NCBI GenBank assembly: GCA_938084675.1
Contig: CALKGM010000006.1
Coordinates: forward strand, 26,464 to 90,463
Direction of reading: 5' to 3'
Length of the DNA stretch: 64,000 nucleotides
Source: Candidatus Poseidoniaceae archaeon
GTDB lineage: Archaea; Thermoplasmatota; Poseidoniia; Poseidoniales; Poseidoniaceae
Shown here: piece after piece, positions 26,010-34,783 of the stretch
How the letters are laid out: every line of letters begins with the position of its first letter
Numbering within the stretch: the first letter of the stretch is position 1
Notes under the pieces: generated by a model
What the model was told of the DNA's origin: nothing
The model's database searches: none
What the model saw: only the letters and a program-made list of their open reading frames with translations
Translations under genes and position numbers: made by a program

Positions 26010-26927
26010 TTGGGTGAAACAGATCATCAAGATTCATCAAACATGACAACCTTGTCGCGTCTTCTCATTGCCGGTATGTTTTGTGGTTCCTTCGCATCTC
26101 TTATCTTGCTTGACCGTAGTCTCTTTTCGCTTGATGCAGATCTGATGTATGGCTCCACCGATGTCCAAAAGGGCCTGCGAATTACGTACCGGTTATTGTG
26201 CGGTTATCTCGGCTTTCATGCAATAGCGTTTTGGATTGTTAGGAATCCAGTACCCGGGCAGATGACTCCGCTATTTAGGGAATCAAATCAACTTCAGAAC
26301 CATCCAACACTTGGTTTCGAACGCTTGGTCCCCTTCAGTTCTTGGACCCTGATTGCATTTTGCGTGTCCATGCTGGTAAACGGGGTCATCACTCTGTATT
26401 CCTGGTTAGGGCAACCTCTTCCAGAATGGTTAGTGGTTGTAGGGGGTGCTTTGTTTGGTATTGCTTTCAGTTCAGCAGCACTTACCGCAATTATTGTCCG
26501 GTATGTGATTTTACCTGATATGCTGAACAAGAAGATGGACATGGACCATATGTTCCTAAAACACGAACAGATGATGCACAATTTTTCCTTGATTTTCCTT
26601 TCGATTGAAATGATCTTTGGTTGGGTTCAATTACCGCTGGCTATGGTGGCGTTTGGATTTTTATACGGTAGCATATACCTCATTTTTGCAGAAATTTGGG
26701 CTACCCGTGGTGGAGGGTATTATGTCTATGAGTTTATCGATACCAGACCAACCAATGCCCCGTTTCTATTAACTGGCCTCGTTATTGTTTGTGCGCTTAG
26801 TTTTTCGTTGGGGGTTTTTGCACTCCATTTGCGCTTGGAGAATTTTTTTGTTGGAACGACCTTTATCCTTCTCTTTCTTATTTTTTCCACTCGTTTCACG
26901 AATCCCACTCCCATCCAAAGAGATTGA
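26010..26927 (+). CDS. Multi-spanning membrane protein inserted between rps7 and EF-2, function unknown
   Basis: 305 residues with about eight hydrophobic helices (~15-35, 60-80, 110-130, 140-165, 195-215, 215-235, 255-275, 280-300). The TTG at 26010 has AGGTGA five bases upstream and is preferred over the ATG at 26043. A loop between helices four and five is rich in Met, His and acidic residues (NKKMDMDHMFLKHEQMMHN), possibly a metal-sensitive element. No family is recognised. It interrupts a gene order that is otherwise strongly conserved, with gaps of 131 bases before and 118 after, so it may have its own promoter. Confidence 0.7.
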   Translation: MGETDHQDSSNMTTLSRLLIAGMFCGSFASLILLDRSLFSLDADLMYGSTDVQKGLRITYRLLCGYLGFHAIAFWIVRNPVPGQMTPLFRESNQLQNHPTLGFERLVPFSSWTLIAFCVSMLVNGVITLYSWLGQPLPEWLVVVGGALFGIAFSSAALTAIIVRYVILPDMLNKKMDMDHMFLKHEQMMHNFSLIFLSIEMIFGWVQLPLAMVAFGFLYGSIYLIFAEIWATRGGGYYVYEFIDTRPTNAPFLLTGLVIVCALSFSLGVFALHLRLENFFVGTTFILLFLIFSTRFTNPTPIQRD

Positions 26928-27045
26928 TGAGAGATAATTACATCGAGATCCGAACCACTTCAAAGGTCATCTTGATGACAAACACTGCGAGTCACTTAAG
27001 AACCCCTTTTCGGTGGGACGAAGCAACGAGAACACGGTGGTAACC

Positions 27046-29253
27046 ATGGGACGCAAAGAAGACAACATCAAGAAGGCCACAGAGGTCATGCATATCCTTC
27101 CTCAAATTCGAAACTTGTGCATTGCAGCACACATCGACCACGGAAAGACCACACTTTCAGACAACCTCATTGCCGGTGCCGGAATGATGTCAAACGAACT
27201 CGCTGGCGCAGCCCGTGTTTTGGACTTTGACGAGCAAGAATCTGCGCGTGGAATTACTATCAACGCAGCTTCCGCTTCAATGGTTCACACCGTAGAAGGG
27301 ACTGACTTTCTCATCAACCTCATTGACACTCCGGGTCACGTTGACTTCGGTGGGGACGTTACCCGTGCTATGCGAGCAGTTGACGGATGTTTCATCCTAG
27401 CTTGTGCAGTTGAAGGGCCAATGCCTCAAACAGAAACTGTTGTCCGCCAAGCGTTGAAGGAGAAGGTGAAGCCTGTTCTTTTCATTAACAAAGTGGACCG
27501 ACTTATTAACGAACTAAAGGTGACTCCCGAAGACATGTTGAAGCGTTTCGAAGAAACGATCATCAAGGTGAACAAACTCATTCGACAATTCGCTCCAGAG
27601 GAGAAGAAGAAAGAGTGGCAGGTCAGTGTAATGGACGGAACTGTTGCGTTCGGTTCCGCTTACCACAACTGGGGTATTACCATTCCATACATGAAGAAAT
27701 CTGGGGTCTCCATGACTGAAATCTTTGAGTACTGTAACAACGAAGATCAGAAAACACTCGCTCAGAAAGCCCCGGTCCACGAAGTTCTTCTGGACATGGC
27801 TGTAACAAAACTACCTGGGCCCGTTGAAGCACAACCATACCGTATTCCTAACATCTGGAACGGTGACCTTGATTCCGAGATTGGAAAGGCTATGGTCTCA
27901 TGTGACCCTGATGCAGAACTTGCAATGATGATCACCAAGATTTGGATGGATCCTCACGCAGGAGAAGTAGCGGTAGGACGAATTTACTCCGGTTCCATTA
28001 ACCAAGGTGAATCCGTATTCGCTATCGGTGCTGCAAAGCCTGAACGTGTTCAACAAGTTTCAATGATGGTCGGAGGCGACCGTATTACAGTTCCTAAGGT
28101 CGTTGCTGGAAACATTGCAGCGGTTACAGGAATTCGCTCAGCGGCCGCTGGTGTGACATTGTCCCGAGACAAGGATTTCGTTCCTTTCGAAGCAATCCGC
28201 CACTACTCAGACCCTGTTGTCACCGTCGCTGTTGAACCTAAGAGCATGAAGGATCTTCCAAAGTTCATTGACGCACTGCGTTCATTAGCCAAGGCTGACG
28301 CATCTCTTCAAGTAACAACCAACCAAGAAACCGGTGAGGCACTTCTCGCTGGAATGGGAGAACTCCACTTGGAAATCACCGTGTACCGTATTGAAGAAGA
28401 ACAAAACATCAAGGTCAAGGTTAGCCCACCTATTGTTGTATACCGTGAAGGTATCCAAGGTAGCAACCGTGGACATTCGTTTGAAGGCAAATCACCCAAC
28501 CGCCACAACCGCTTCTTCTTTGAAATTGAAGCCCTTCCTGAAGACGTCGTCGCAGCCCTTCGTGCCGGTGACCTCGGAGACGGACCTGTCCGCTCAGGAG
28601 ATGCTAAGGAAACCGGAAACAAATTCGGTGAACTTGGAATGGACCGAGATACAATGCGAAAAATTTACGCCATCAAGGGCACGAACGTCCTTGTAAACGA
28701 TACCAAGGGTATCCAGAACCTTCACGAAACCCGTGAACTTATCATTGAAGCATTCAATGAGGTTTGTGTTAAGGGCCCTATTGCTGATGAACCTGTCCAA
28801 GGAATGTATGTTCGTTTGGTTGATGCGAAACTCCACGAAGACGCAATTCACCGTGGCCCAGCTCAAACCATCCCTGCGGTCCGTAACGGAATCAAGGGCG
28901 CTATGATGCGAGCTCGTACGGTCATTCTCGAACCTATGCAAAAAGCATTCATCTCTGTACCAAACGACTGGCTCGGTCAGGTGACTCGTGAAGTTACAAC
29001 CCGACGTGGAATCATCGAAGACATGCCTTCTGAAGGTAACGTAACTACAGTTGTGGGTGTCATCCCGATTGCAGAAACCTTCGGTTTCTCAAACGATATT
29101 CGTGCTGCATCTCAAGGACGAGCAGTCTGGAACACAGAAAATCTAGGATTTGAGATTCTACCGCCACAACTCTTTGACAAGGTCGTCGGAGAAATTCGCC
29201 AGCGAAAGGGCCTCAAGCCTGAACCTAACCCTGAATCTTACTATTCCGACTGA
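27046..29253 (+). CDS. fusA: Translation elongation factor 2
   Basis: A 735-residue EF-2. ATG 27046 follows GGTGG and gives MGRKEDNIKK; an earlier GTG-type start at 27013 is unlikely. GTPase motifs: AHIDHGKTTLSDNL (G1), ARGITINAA (G2), DTPGHVDFGG (G3), NKVDRL (G4). The diphthamide loop LHEDAIHRGPAQ places the modified histidine at residue 602 (codon 28849-28851). It catalyses ribosomal translocation. Dph6, which finishes diphthamide, is encoded at 14378-15025. The MOSC gene follows ten bases after the stop behind a GAGGTTGA site. Confidence 0.97.
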   Translation: MGRKEDNIKKATEVMHILPQIRNLCIAAHIDHGKTTLSDNLIAGAGMMSNELAGAARVLDFDEQESARGITINAASASMVHTVEGTDFLINLIDTPGHVDFGGDVTRAMRAVDGCFILACAVEGPMPQTETVVRQALKEKVKPVLFINKVDRLINELKVTPEDMLKRFEETIIKVNKLIRQFAPEEKKKEWQVSVMDGTVAFGSAYHNWGITIPYMKKSGVSMTEIFEYCNNEDQKTLAQKAPVHEVLLDMAVTKLPGPVEAQPYRIPNIWNGDLDSEIGKAMVSCDPDAELAMMITKIWMDPHAGEVAVGRIYSGSINQGESVFAIGAAKPERVQQVSMMVGGDRITVPKVVAGNIAAVTGIRSAAAGVTLSRDKDFVPFEAIRHYSDPVVTVAVEPKSMKDLPKFIDALRSLAKADASLQVTTNQETGEALLAGMGELHLEITVYRIEEEQNIKVKVSPPIVVYREGIQGSNRGHSFEGKSPNRHNRFFFEIEALPEDVVAALRAGDLGDGPVRSGDAKETGNKFGELGMDRDTMRKIYAIKGTNVLVNDTKGIQNLHETRELIIEAFNEVCVKGPIADEPVQGMYVRLVDAKLHEDAIHRGPAQTIPAVRNGIKGAMMRARTVILEPMQKAFISVPNDWLGQVTREVTTRRGIIEDMPSEGNVTTVVGVIPIAETFGFSNDIRAASQGRAVWNTENLGFEILPPQLFDKVVGEIRQRKGLKPEPNPESYYSD

Positions 29254-29263
29254 GGTTGACTCC

Positions 29264-29752
29264 ATGAAACCCAGAGTTCTTGGGTTATTTGTCAACCCTA
29301 ACGGAGGAGTTCCTAAACTTCCAGTGGATACGCTGGTTGTTACTGATACTGGTTGTGTCGGAGATCGCCAAAATGACCTCAAGCATCATGGTGGGCCTAC
29401 AAGAGCAGTGTGCTTATTGCTCGACTCTGTGTTGTCAAGACTAATTTCGGAAGGCCACCCTATTGGTCCTGGTTCTACAGGTGAAAATATTCTGATCGAT
29501 GGTTTAGAGCCTGATTCATTCACGACCGGTGTGGTTTTGGATTTTGAAACTGTTACGTTAGAGATTACGGGTCCAGCCCCACCATGCAAGACCATCAAAG
29601 CGTCATTTCTCAATGAAGGGTTTACCGCACTCAGCCACAAGCGGGATGCTAGCCAAACCCGATGGTACGCATCTGTTGTCAAGGCCGGTACTCTAAATGT
29701 TGGACAACCTGTTTCAATTCTCAATGAATCCGAGCAAGTTGGAAATCTGTAA
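29264..29752 (+). CDS. MOSC-domain protein
   Basis: A 162-residue protein from ATG 29264, with GAGGTTGA upstream. The MOSC fold is shown by TGCVGDRQNDLKHHGGPTRAVCL, GSTGENILIDGL, GPAPPCKTI with the persulfide-accepting Cys, and the C-terminal VVKAGTLNVGQPV barrel strand. MOSC proteins bind or transfer sulfur from molybdenum-cofactor sulfurase-type donors to metalloenzymes. A molybdoenzyme is encoded at 63120-64000, but no direct link is shown. Its last 32 bases overlap the end of the convergent prenyl synthase gene. Confidence 0.85.
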   Translation: MKPRVLGLFVNPNGGVPKLPVDTLVVTDTGCVGDRQNDLKHHGGPTRAVCLLLDSVLSRLISEGHPIGPGSTGENILIDGLEPDSFTTGVVLDFETVTLEITGPAPPCKTIKASFLNEGFTALSHKRDASQTRWYASVVKAGTLNVGQPVSILNESEQVGNL

Positions 29753-31472
29753 GCTCTCTTAGTGCGACCATGGCAGGTCCATCTCCTAAGCGGTCAAGGC
29801 ATGCGTGTGCCTCAGCATGGTATGCTACCGCTTTTTCACGAGCATAGGCAATTGAGCCCAAATCCTCTAGAGCGTTAAGTCCTGCCTGTAAATCCTCAGG
29901 AGCCACATCTTCACCTTTACCCAAGACCTTCAGCAAAATTTCTTTCGCCTCAGAATCAGGTTGTTGAAGGGCGTGAATCACCATCAGTGTTCGCTTACCT
30001 TGAGCAACATCTGAGCCTGCTGGTTTCCCTAATGTGGCTGAATCGGAGAGTACATCGATTAAGTCATCCATCAATTGGAAACATAATCCCACTGATAGGC
30101 CCCATTGTGCCATCAATTGAATGACCTCATCATCAGCACCAGAAACACGAGCGCCGATCTCTGCACAGGTGAGGAACATCACAGCTGTTTTCCCTTCTAT
30201 CATTTCCAAGTAATCTTCTTCTGAAACGTTAAGCCGTTCTTCAAATTCAATGTCAAGTTGTTGACCCTCGCTTACACGTCGGACCATCCAGGCAATTCTG
30301 TTGACGAGTGGAGCAACATCATGTGGGTCCAAATTTTCTGCTTGTACCAGCCGCTCAAACGCAATAGCAAGCATTGCATCTCCTGCATTGATTGCCGTGG
30401 GCATATCATATTCAATGTGAACTGCATTTCGGCCACGACGCACCTCGTCATCATCCATGATATCGTCGTGGACAAGGGTAAAGTTGTGGACTGTTTCAAT
30501 GGCTGCACCAATATCGAGGAGCCCTGAATGAGTGTCTCCCACTGCCTTTGCAACCAACCATGGCAATGTGGCTCGCATTCTCTTTCCACCGCCTTCAATG
30601 AGGTGCATCATTGCATCTGCAAGGCGTGGGTGGCGTGACGCACGCAAACTGGACTCTATGCGTTGTTCAACGAGAGGTTTTATTTCTTGAATAGACGTTA
30701 TGAGGTCAGCTCCAATCGCATTAGGCAGCATGTGGCTTACATCACCCATGTCATGAATTTCATCGTCGGCCAATGCTTCCAGTTCGGTCATCTTTCCGAT
30801 TGCGGCCCACCAATTGGGATTCATGACTCGCGCTGCAATACAACGGAACCACGGCGCTACTGCTTCTTCGGCAGCACGCTCTTCAAGGAGCATCATTTCA
30901 AGCTGGTCTCTGTTCACCCACATCACTTCAGATACCTCGTTGGTATTGGGGTTAACATCTACATCTGCCTGTATCACCAAGATATGGTCTAATTCTCGCT
31001 CAATCCATTCTTGATTCATTCGTGATGAATATCTCATCTTCGTCATAAACACAAAATCATCGATTGAGATGGAATCAGGTGAGATGCCTAATTCTTGTTC
31101 CAATTTGCGTACTGCTGCACGCTTGACACCCATTGCGTTTGTTTCGTCAAGTTCCTCTTCGCTGTGAAGAGGGTGAGAACAACATGAATTAGCCCATACT
31201 CCTGGAAACGTTACTTTGTCCATAGAACGCCTTTGGAGCAGCAGTTCGTTGTTTGAGTTGAAGAGAAGAACACTAAATGCACGATGATATTCACCGGCGC
31301 CAGAATGTGAATCCAATTTGGATATGGGCCCGATTACCTGATCGTTTTCAGAGACTTGAATGACTGCCTCAGCCATCAACTCAGCTTGAGTTTGATCTTC
31401 GGACACCAAGTTTTTCCTTTGGCCCTCATCCAAGGTAAGAGTGGGGACGTCATCAATACCGTAGCCCGCCAT
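29721..31472 (-). CDS. Fusion: type I isopentenyl-diphosphate isomerase + geranylgeranyl diphosphate synthase
   Basis: A 583-residue two-enzyme fusion. N-terminal domain (~35-235): a Nudix-fold type I IPP isomerase with WANSCCSHPLH (catalytic-type Cys 97/98), RAAVRKLEQELGI, and QEWIERELDH with the metal-binding Glu residues. C-terminal domain (~255-583): a trans-prenyltransferase with GGKRMRA, the first Asp-rich motif at 336-340 (HDDIMDDD), GEGQQ-like EGQQLD, and the second at 469-473 (LMDDLID). Together they would make DMAPP and elongate it to C20 for archaeal lipids. Small residues follow the first Asp motif region, so the chain length is not certain. Most archaea use unfused type II isomerase. 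It is followed on the minus strand only by the MOSC overlap. Confidence 0.93.
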   Translation of the reverse strand: MAGYGIDDVPTLTLDEGQRKNLVSEDQTQAELMAEAVIQVSENDQVIGPISKLDSHSGAGEYHRAFSVLLFNSNNELLLQRRSMDKVTFPGVWANSCCSHPLHSEEELDETNAMGVKRAAVRKLEQELGISPDSISIDDFVFMTKMRYSSRMNQEWIERELDHILVIQADVDVNPNTNEVSEVMWVNRDQLEMMLLEERAAEEAVAPWFRCIAARVMNPNWWAAIGKMTELEALADDEIHDMGDVSHMLPNAIGADLITSIQEIKPLVEQRIESSLRASRHPRLADAMMHLIEGGGKRMRATLPWLVAKAVGDTHSGLLDIGAAIETVHNFTLVHDDIMDDDEVRRGRNAVHIEYDMPTAINAGDAMLAIAFERLVQAENLDPHDVAPLVNRIAWMVRRVSEGQQLDIEFEERLNVSEEDYLEMIEGKTAVMFLTCAEIGARVSGADDEVIQLMAQWGLSVGLCFQLMDDLIDVLSDSATLGKPAGSDVAQGKRTLMVIHALQQPDSEAKEILLKVLGKGEDVAPEDLQAGLNALEDLGSIAYAREKAVAYHAEAHACLDRLGDGPAMVALRELTDFQLARIH

Positions 31473-31519
31473 GTTCAGTCCTCATCCATGGTGAGCGCGG
31501 TCGCTACATGAAGAGTTCT

Positions 31520-32359
31520 CTACTGATGTTTGGAATTTGAGTTGGAGGGGGATAATTTCGTACCTCTTACTATACGGCCTGCACAAGCATCCAAAACACG
31601 TGACGGGAATCCACCATTGACCATAATGACGTCAATCCCGTGTTCAGCCACATAGAATCCTCTTTCGACCTTGAGTCCGATTCCGCCTGTTACATCAATT
31701 GCAGATTCATGTTCTCCGTCAAACACGTGGTCTGGAGTAAGCACCTCAATGAGATCTTCTGGTCCGGCAAGCATTGGTGGCACTGCCAAGACTCCATCTA
31801 CTCCACCTATTGCAAAGATAAGCCGTGAAACATGAGGCACTTCTATGGCTAGTCGCGCAACTAAGTCATCCCCCGATAAAATTCCAAATTCTTTCTCACC
31901 TTCACATGCAACCACATCACCAAAAGTGACCATCGTGATTCCTTTTGGTGCCTGAATAAAGTGCTCTAGGGAACCCTTGAATTCGGCACCTGTTCCGTTA
32001 GCCCATTGGTGCGGTGGTAGAGACACCGCTGAAATATCTCGAAATGTTAGCGCCTCCATGATGTGCTGGTTGAGTTCTAGCATGTCTTTTCGAACCTCCA
32101 AAAGAGCTTCATCTTGTGTCATCGGCCCCAAGATGCGTGCGTCGGGTAAATCGAGTCGTCCATCCGCCAGGCGGTATTTCTTTGCTTTCAGATGGCCAAA
32201 TGAACCTGCTCCATGGACGAGAATAACATCAATTCCTAGTAGATTACACTCGAGAATTTGATCTGCCAAACTCCCAATGATTTCCAATTGAGGTTGCTTG
32301 AGGACATCTTTCTTTGTGATGAGTCCACCGCCCCACTTGATGACCACACGCTCTCGCAT
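31520..32359 (-). CDS. ipk: Isopentenyl phosphate kinase
   Basis: 279 residues from ATG 32359 (MRERVVIKWGGGLITKKD, the expected start for an amino-acid-kinase fold); an ATG at 32398 would add 13 residues. VHGAGSFGHLKAKKY contains the catalytic His specific to this family, and SGDDLVARLA and IDVTGGIGLKVE are nucleotide-binding elements. It phosphorylates isopentenyl phosphate to IPP in the archaeal mevalonate route. The isomerase/GGPP synthase fusion starts 47 bases after its stop, so two consecutive steps are adjacent. It is divergent from the gene at 32450. Confidence 0.92.
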   Translation of the reverse strand: MRERVVIKWGGGLITKKDVLKQPQLEIIGSLADQILECNLLGIDVILVHGAGSFGHLKAKKYRLADGRLDLPDARILGPMTQDEALLEVRKDMLELNQHIMEALTFRDISAVSLPPHQWANGTGAEFKGSLEHFIQAPKGITMVTFGDVVACEGEKEFGILSGDDLVARLAIEVPHVSRLIFAIGGVDGVLAVPPMLAGPEDLIEVLTPDHVFDGEHESAIDVTGGIGLKVERGFYVAEHGIDVIMVNGGFPSRVLDACAGRIVRGTKLSPSNSNSKHQ

Positions 32360-32449
32360 AGACGGTGGAGGATTGCTTGCGCCATGAGCGTACCGCATGT
32401 TTGCAGATGATTCCAAGCATTCATGAGGCAAGGCGGACGAGCCGTTGAC

Positions 32450-32788
32450 ATGGCGGACGAACCGAATGTTGACGAATTCATGCGACACTTGCAAGTCTGC
32501 ATTGAAGAGGCTCGCACAATTGCAGATGGAGAGGAGCGAGAAAATAGGCTCTGGCAGTTGGAATCCGCATTACAAGAAGCAATCATTTACAAAAATAGAG
32601 TTGCAGAACTCCATCGTCACGGTATTGATCCTATCCTTCTTGTTGAGAAGGAAGCAGTGGAGCAAAAAACACCTGCTCCATTCAAGGTTGAGGCATTGAT
32701 GACAGGCCATTCGCATTGCAGTTCATGCAATACAATCCTCGAGAACGACCTGGATTTCTGTCCTGCTTGCGGTCAAGAAAAGAAGTGA
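32450..32788 (+). CDS. Small zinc-ribbon protein, function unknown
   Basis: 112 residues from ATG 32450 (MADEPNVDEF); the frame extends to 32423. A helical, charged N-terminal two thirds (EEARTIADGEERENRLWQLE, then helices) is followed by a C-terminal zinc ribbon CSSCNTIL...CPACGQEKK. Such small ribbon proteins often contact RNA or proteins; no function can be given. It converges on kptA, one base from its stop. Confidence 0.6.
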   Translation: MADEPNVDEFMRHLQVCIEEARTIADGEERENRLWQLESALQEAIIYKNRVAELHRHGIDPILLVEKEAVEQKTPAPFKVEALMTGHSHCSSCNTILENDLDFCPACGQEKK

Positions 32789-32789
32789 T

Positions 32790-33494
32790 TCATTCTTCTT
32801 CTGCTTCTTCTTGCTCCCATTGGGCAACAATCTCAAGGAGCAATGGGTCATCTGCTTCTACCTGGTAAAGGTATTCGCCAGGGACTTCATCGGTTAGGAA
32901 TACAGTTTTTCCAGCACGGTAAATGGTGTGTCCATCTGCAATTGCTCGGGAAGTATCAACTTCAAGAATTGCCGGGCGGTGAATATGAACGTGTCCTGCT
33001 TCCATTGCATTTGGGATCGTTCGGGACAAATGGACGTTCTTTCGGTCACCAGCAGTCAGGCCGAACTCTAGCAGGGTTGCAACATCGTCTGGTGAACATG
33101 GGAAGTAGAGTCCTTCAGGGATATCATCTGTTGGAAGGTCAAGGTCAATTTCAATCGAGTGAGCATATGTTGCTCGGATCATTCCGTTTTCAACTTGGTA
33201 GCGTCCTTTGTCATCAGCGTTTGAGATTGCTTCAAAATGCCAGGCTCGCAGCCAGTGGTAGTGACGTCGTTGTTTACCGATTGCCTCGGAAAGTTCCCGA
33301 GCGTTAACCCATCCGTTAATGTCCATCTCAACGTTGAATTTTTCAGGGGCATGGCGCAAAACGAGGGCAAGGATCCGGCCGAGTGAGTTGGCTTCTTTGT
33401 CGCTCATGATGAATTTGCCCTCATCGTTACAAACGGCGCAGTTGGTTCCGGAGAAGTGTCCGTGGGTTCGGCATTGGCGTAGCATATTGTACAT
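32790..33494 (-). CDS. kptA: RNA 2'-phosphotransferase (KptA/Tpt1)
   Basis: A 234-residue enzyme that removes a 2'-phosphate from RNA using NAD+. An N-terminal zinc motif (CRTHGHFSGTNCAVC) is seen as in other archaeal KptA. The catalytic core has LGRILALVLRHAPE, DINGWVNARELSEAI, RYQVENGMIRATYAHS, VHLSRTIPNAMEAG and HTIYRAGKTVFLTDEVPGEYL, containing the four conserved Arg/His/Arg/Arg positions. It has an acidic C-terminal end. No tRNA ligase or 2'-phosphate-generating enzyme is nearby. An in-frame ATG at 33485 would shorten it by three residues. Divergent from the thiolase gene. Confidence 0.93.
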   Translation of the reverse strand: MYNMLRQCRTHGHFSGTNCAVCNDEGKFIMSDKEANSLGRILALVLRHAPEKFNVEMDINGWVNARELSEAIGKQRRHYHWLRAWHFEAISNADDKGRYQVENGMIRATYAHSIEIDLDLPTDDIPEGLYFPCSPDDVATLLEFGLTAGDRKNVHLSRTIPNAMEAGHVHIHRPAILEVDTSRAIADGHTIYRAGKTVFLTDEVPGEYLYQVEADDPLLLEIVAQWEQEEAEEE

Positions 33495-33610
33495 GCGGGC
33501 GAGACTTGTTCAAGAACCCTGCGGGCAGGGAACCAACTCAAATACATAACTTGGAAATCTCGTTAACTTCCAGCGAGTGTATGAAATGCCGCCACCCTTT
33601 CCCCTCGTTT

Positions 33611-34783
33611 ATGGTTGATGTAGCGGTAGTCGGTGCAGGTCAGACAAAATATGGAAATCACGCACTCGGGCTCAAAGGAATGTGGGCTGAGGCTGCATTG
33701 AACGCCTTTGAGAGCGTTGACGGAGATTTTTCTCCTTCACAAATCGATGAGGCCTTTATTGGTAGCATTGCTTTTGGAGGTTCTCAGCTTGGAAATACTG
33801 CTGCTTTACTCACCGAGCACTCAGCAATGGACGGTGTTCCTGTTCGTCGCGTAGAGAACGCTTGCGCCTCATCTGGGTTTGCATTCCGTGACGCTTGGAT
33901 GGCCATCAAATCTGGCCAAGCCGATGTTGTTGTGGCTGGTGGAATTGAGAAAATGAATGACTTGACCCCCGAACGAAAGCGATTTTGGTTGGGCGTTTCG
34001 GGAGATACCGAATGGGAACGTCTTGCCGGTCTGACATTCCCTGGTACGTACGCATTGATGGCACGACGGTATTTCCATGAATTTGATTCAAACCACGATG
34101 ATTTGGTTCACATCAGTGTGAAAAACCATGCCCATGGCGCAATGAATCCACTTGCCCACATCCAAAAACAGGTATCGTTCGAAAAGGCTGCAGGCGGATT
34201 CATGGTTGCGGACCCATTGACGCTGTACGACTGCTGCCCTACATCTGATGGGGCATCTTGTGTGATATTGGCTGCAGACCATGTTGTTAAGCAGTTTACA
34301 GACACGCCAGTTTGGGTTCGTGGCTCAGGTGCTTCATCGGACCGCCTTGCCCTTCATGACCGTCCTTCAATTACGCAACTTAAAGCAACAGCAGAAGCAT
34401 CAAAGCGAGCGTATCAACAGAGTGGAATCACGCCCAGAGATATTGACCTCGCAGAGGTTCATGACTGTTTTACTATAGCCGAGCTTATGGCTACGGAAGA
34501 CTTAGGTTTCGCCCAACGGGGACAAGGTGGTGCATTTGCAAGAGAAGGTAGAGGCATGCTAAATCAAGGCGATGTGACCATCAATTCTAGCGGTGGTCTG
34601 AAATCCAAAGGACATCCTCTGGGGGCTACTGGTACCGGTCAAATTGTTGAGGTTTTCAAGCAATTGAGAGGGCAAGTGGCCGATGGACGACAAGTTCGAG
34701 ATGCTGAAACCGCGCTAACGCACAACGTGGGCGGGTCGGGAGCAACCTGTGCAGTCCATGTTTTGGGGAGGGAGCGACAATGA
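33611..34783 (+). CDS. Thiolase (SCP-x/acetyl-CoA acetyltransferase type)
   Basis: 390 residues from ATG 33611 (MVDVAVVGAGQTKYG). It has VENACASSGFAFRDA with the nucleophilic Cys, a VADPLTLYDCCPTSDGA motif, VHDCFTIAELMATEDLGF with His, and the C-terminal GGLKSKGHPLGATGTGQI His motif; the final Cys position is in NVGGSGATCAVHVLG. This is the archaeal thiolase subfamily that forms a channelled complex with HMG-CoA synthase and a DUF35 OB-fold protein at the first steps of the mevalonate pathway. The next gene ends in a DUF35-like domain and overlaps by ATGA, which supports that role. An HMG-CoA synthase gene is not in the window. Confidence 0.9.
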   Translation: MVDVAVVGAGQTKYGNHALGLKGMWAEAALNAFESVDGDFSPSQIDEAFIGSIAFGGSQLGNTAALLTEHSAMDGVPVRRVENACASSGFAFRDAWMAIKSGQADVVVAGGIEKMNDLTPERKRFWLGVSGDTEWERLAGLTFPGTYALMARRYFHEFDSNHDDLVHISVKNHAHGAMNPLAHIQKQVSFEKAAGGFMVADPLTLYDCCPTSDGASCVILAADHVVKQFTDTPVWVRGSGASSDRLALHDRPSITQLKATAEASKRAYQQSGITPRDIDLAEVHDCFTIAELMATEDLGFAQRGQGGAFAREGRGMLNQGDVTINSSGGLKSKGHPLGATGTGQIVEVFKQLRGQVADGRQVRDAETALTHNVGGSGATCAVHVLGRERQ

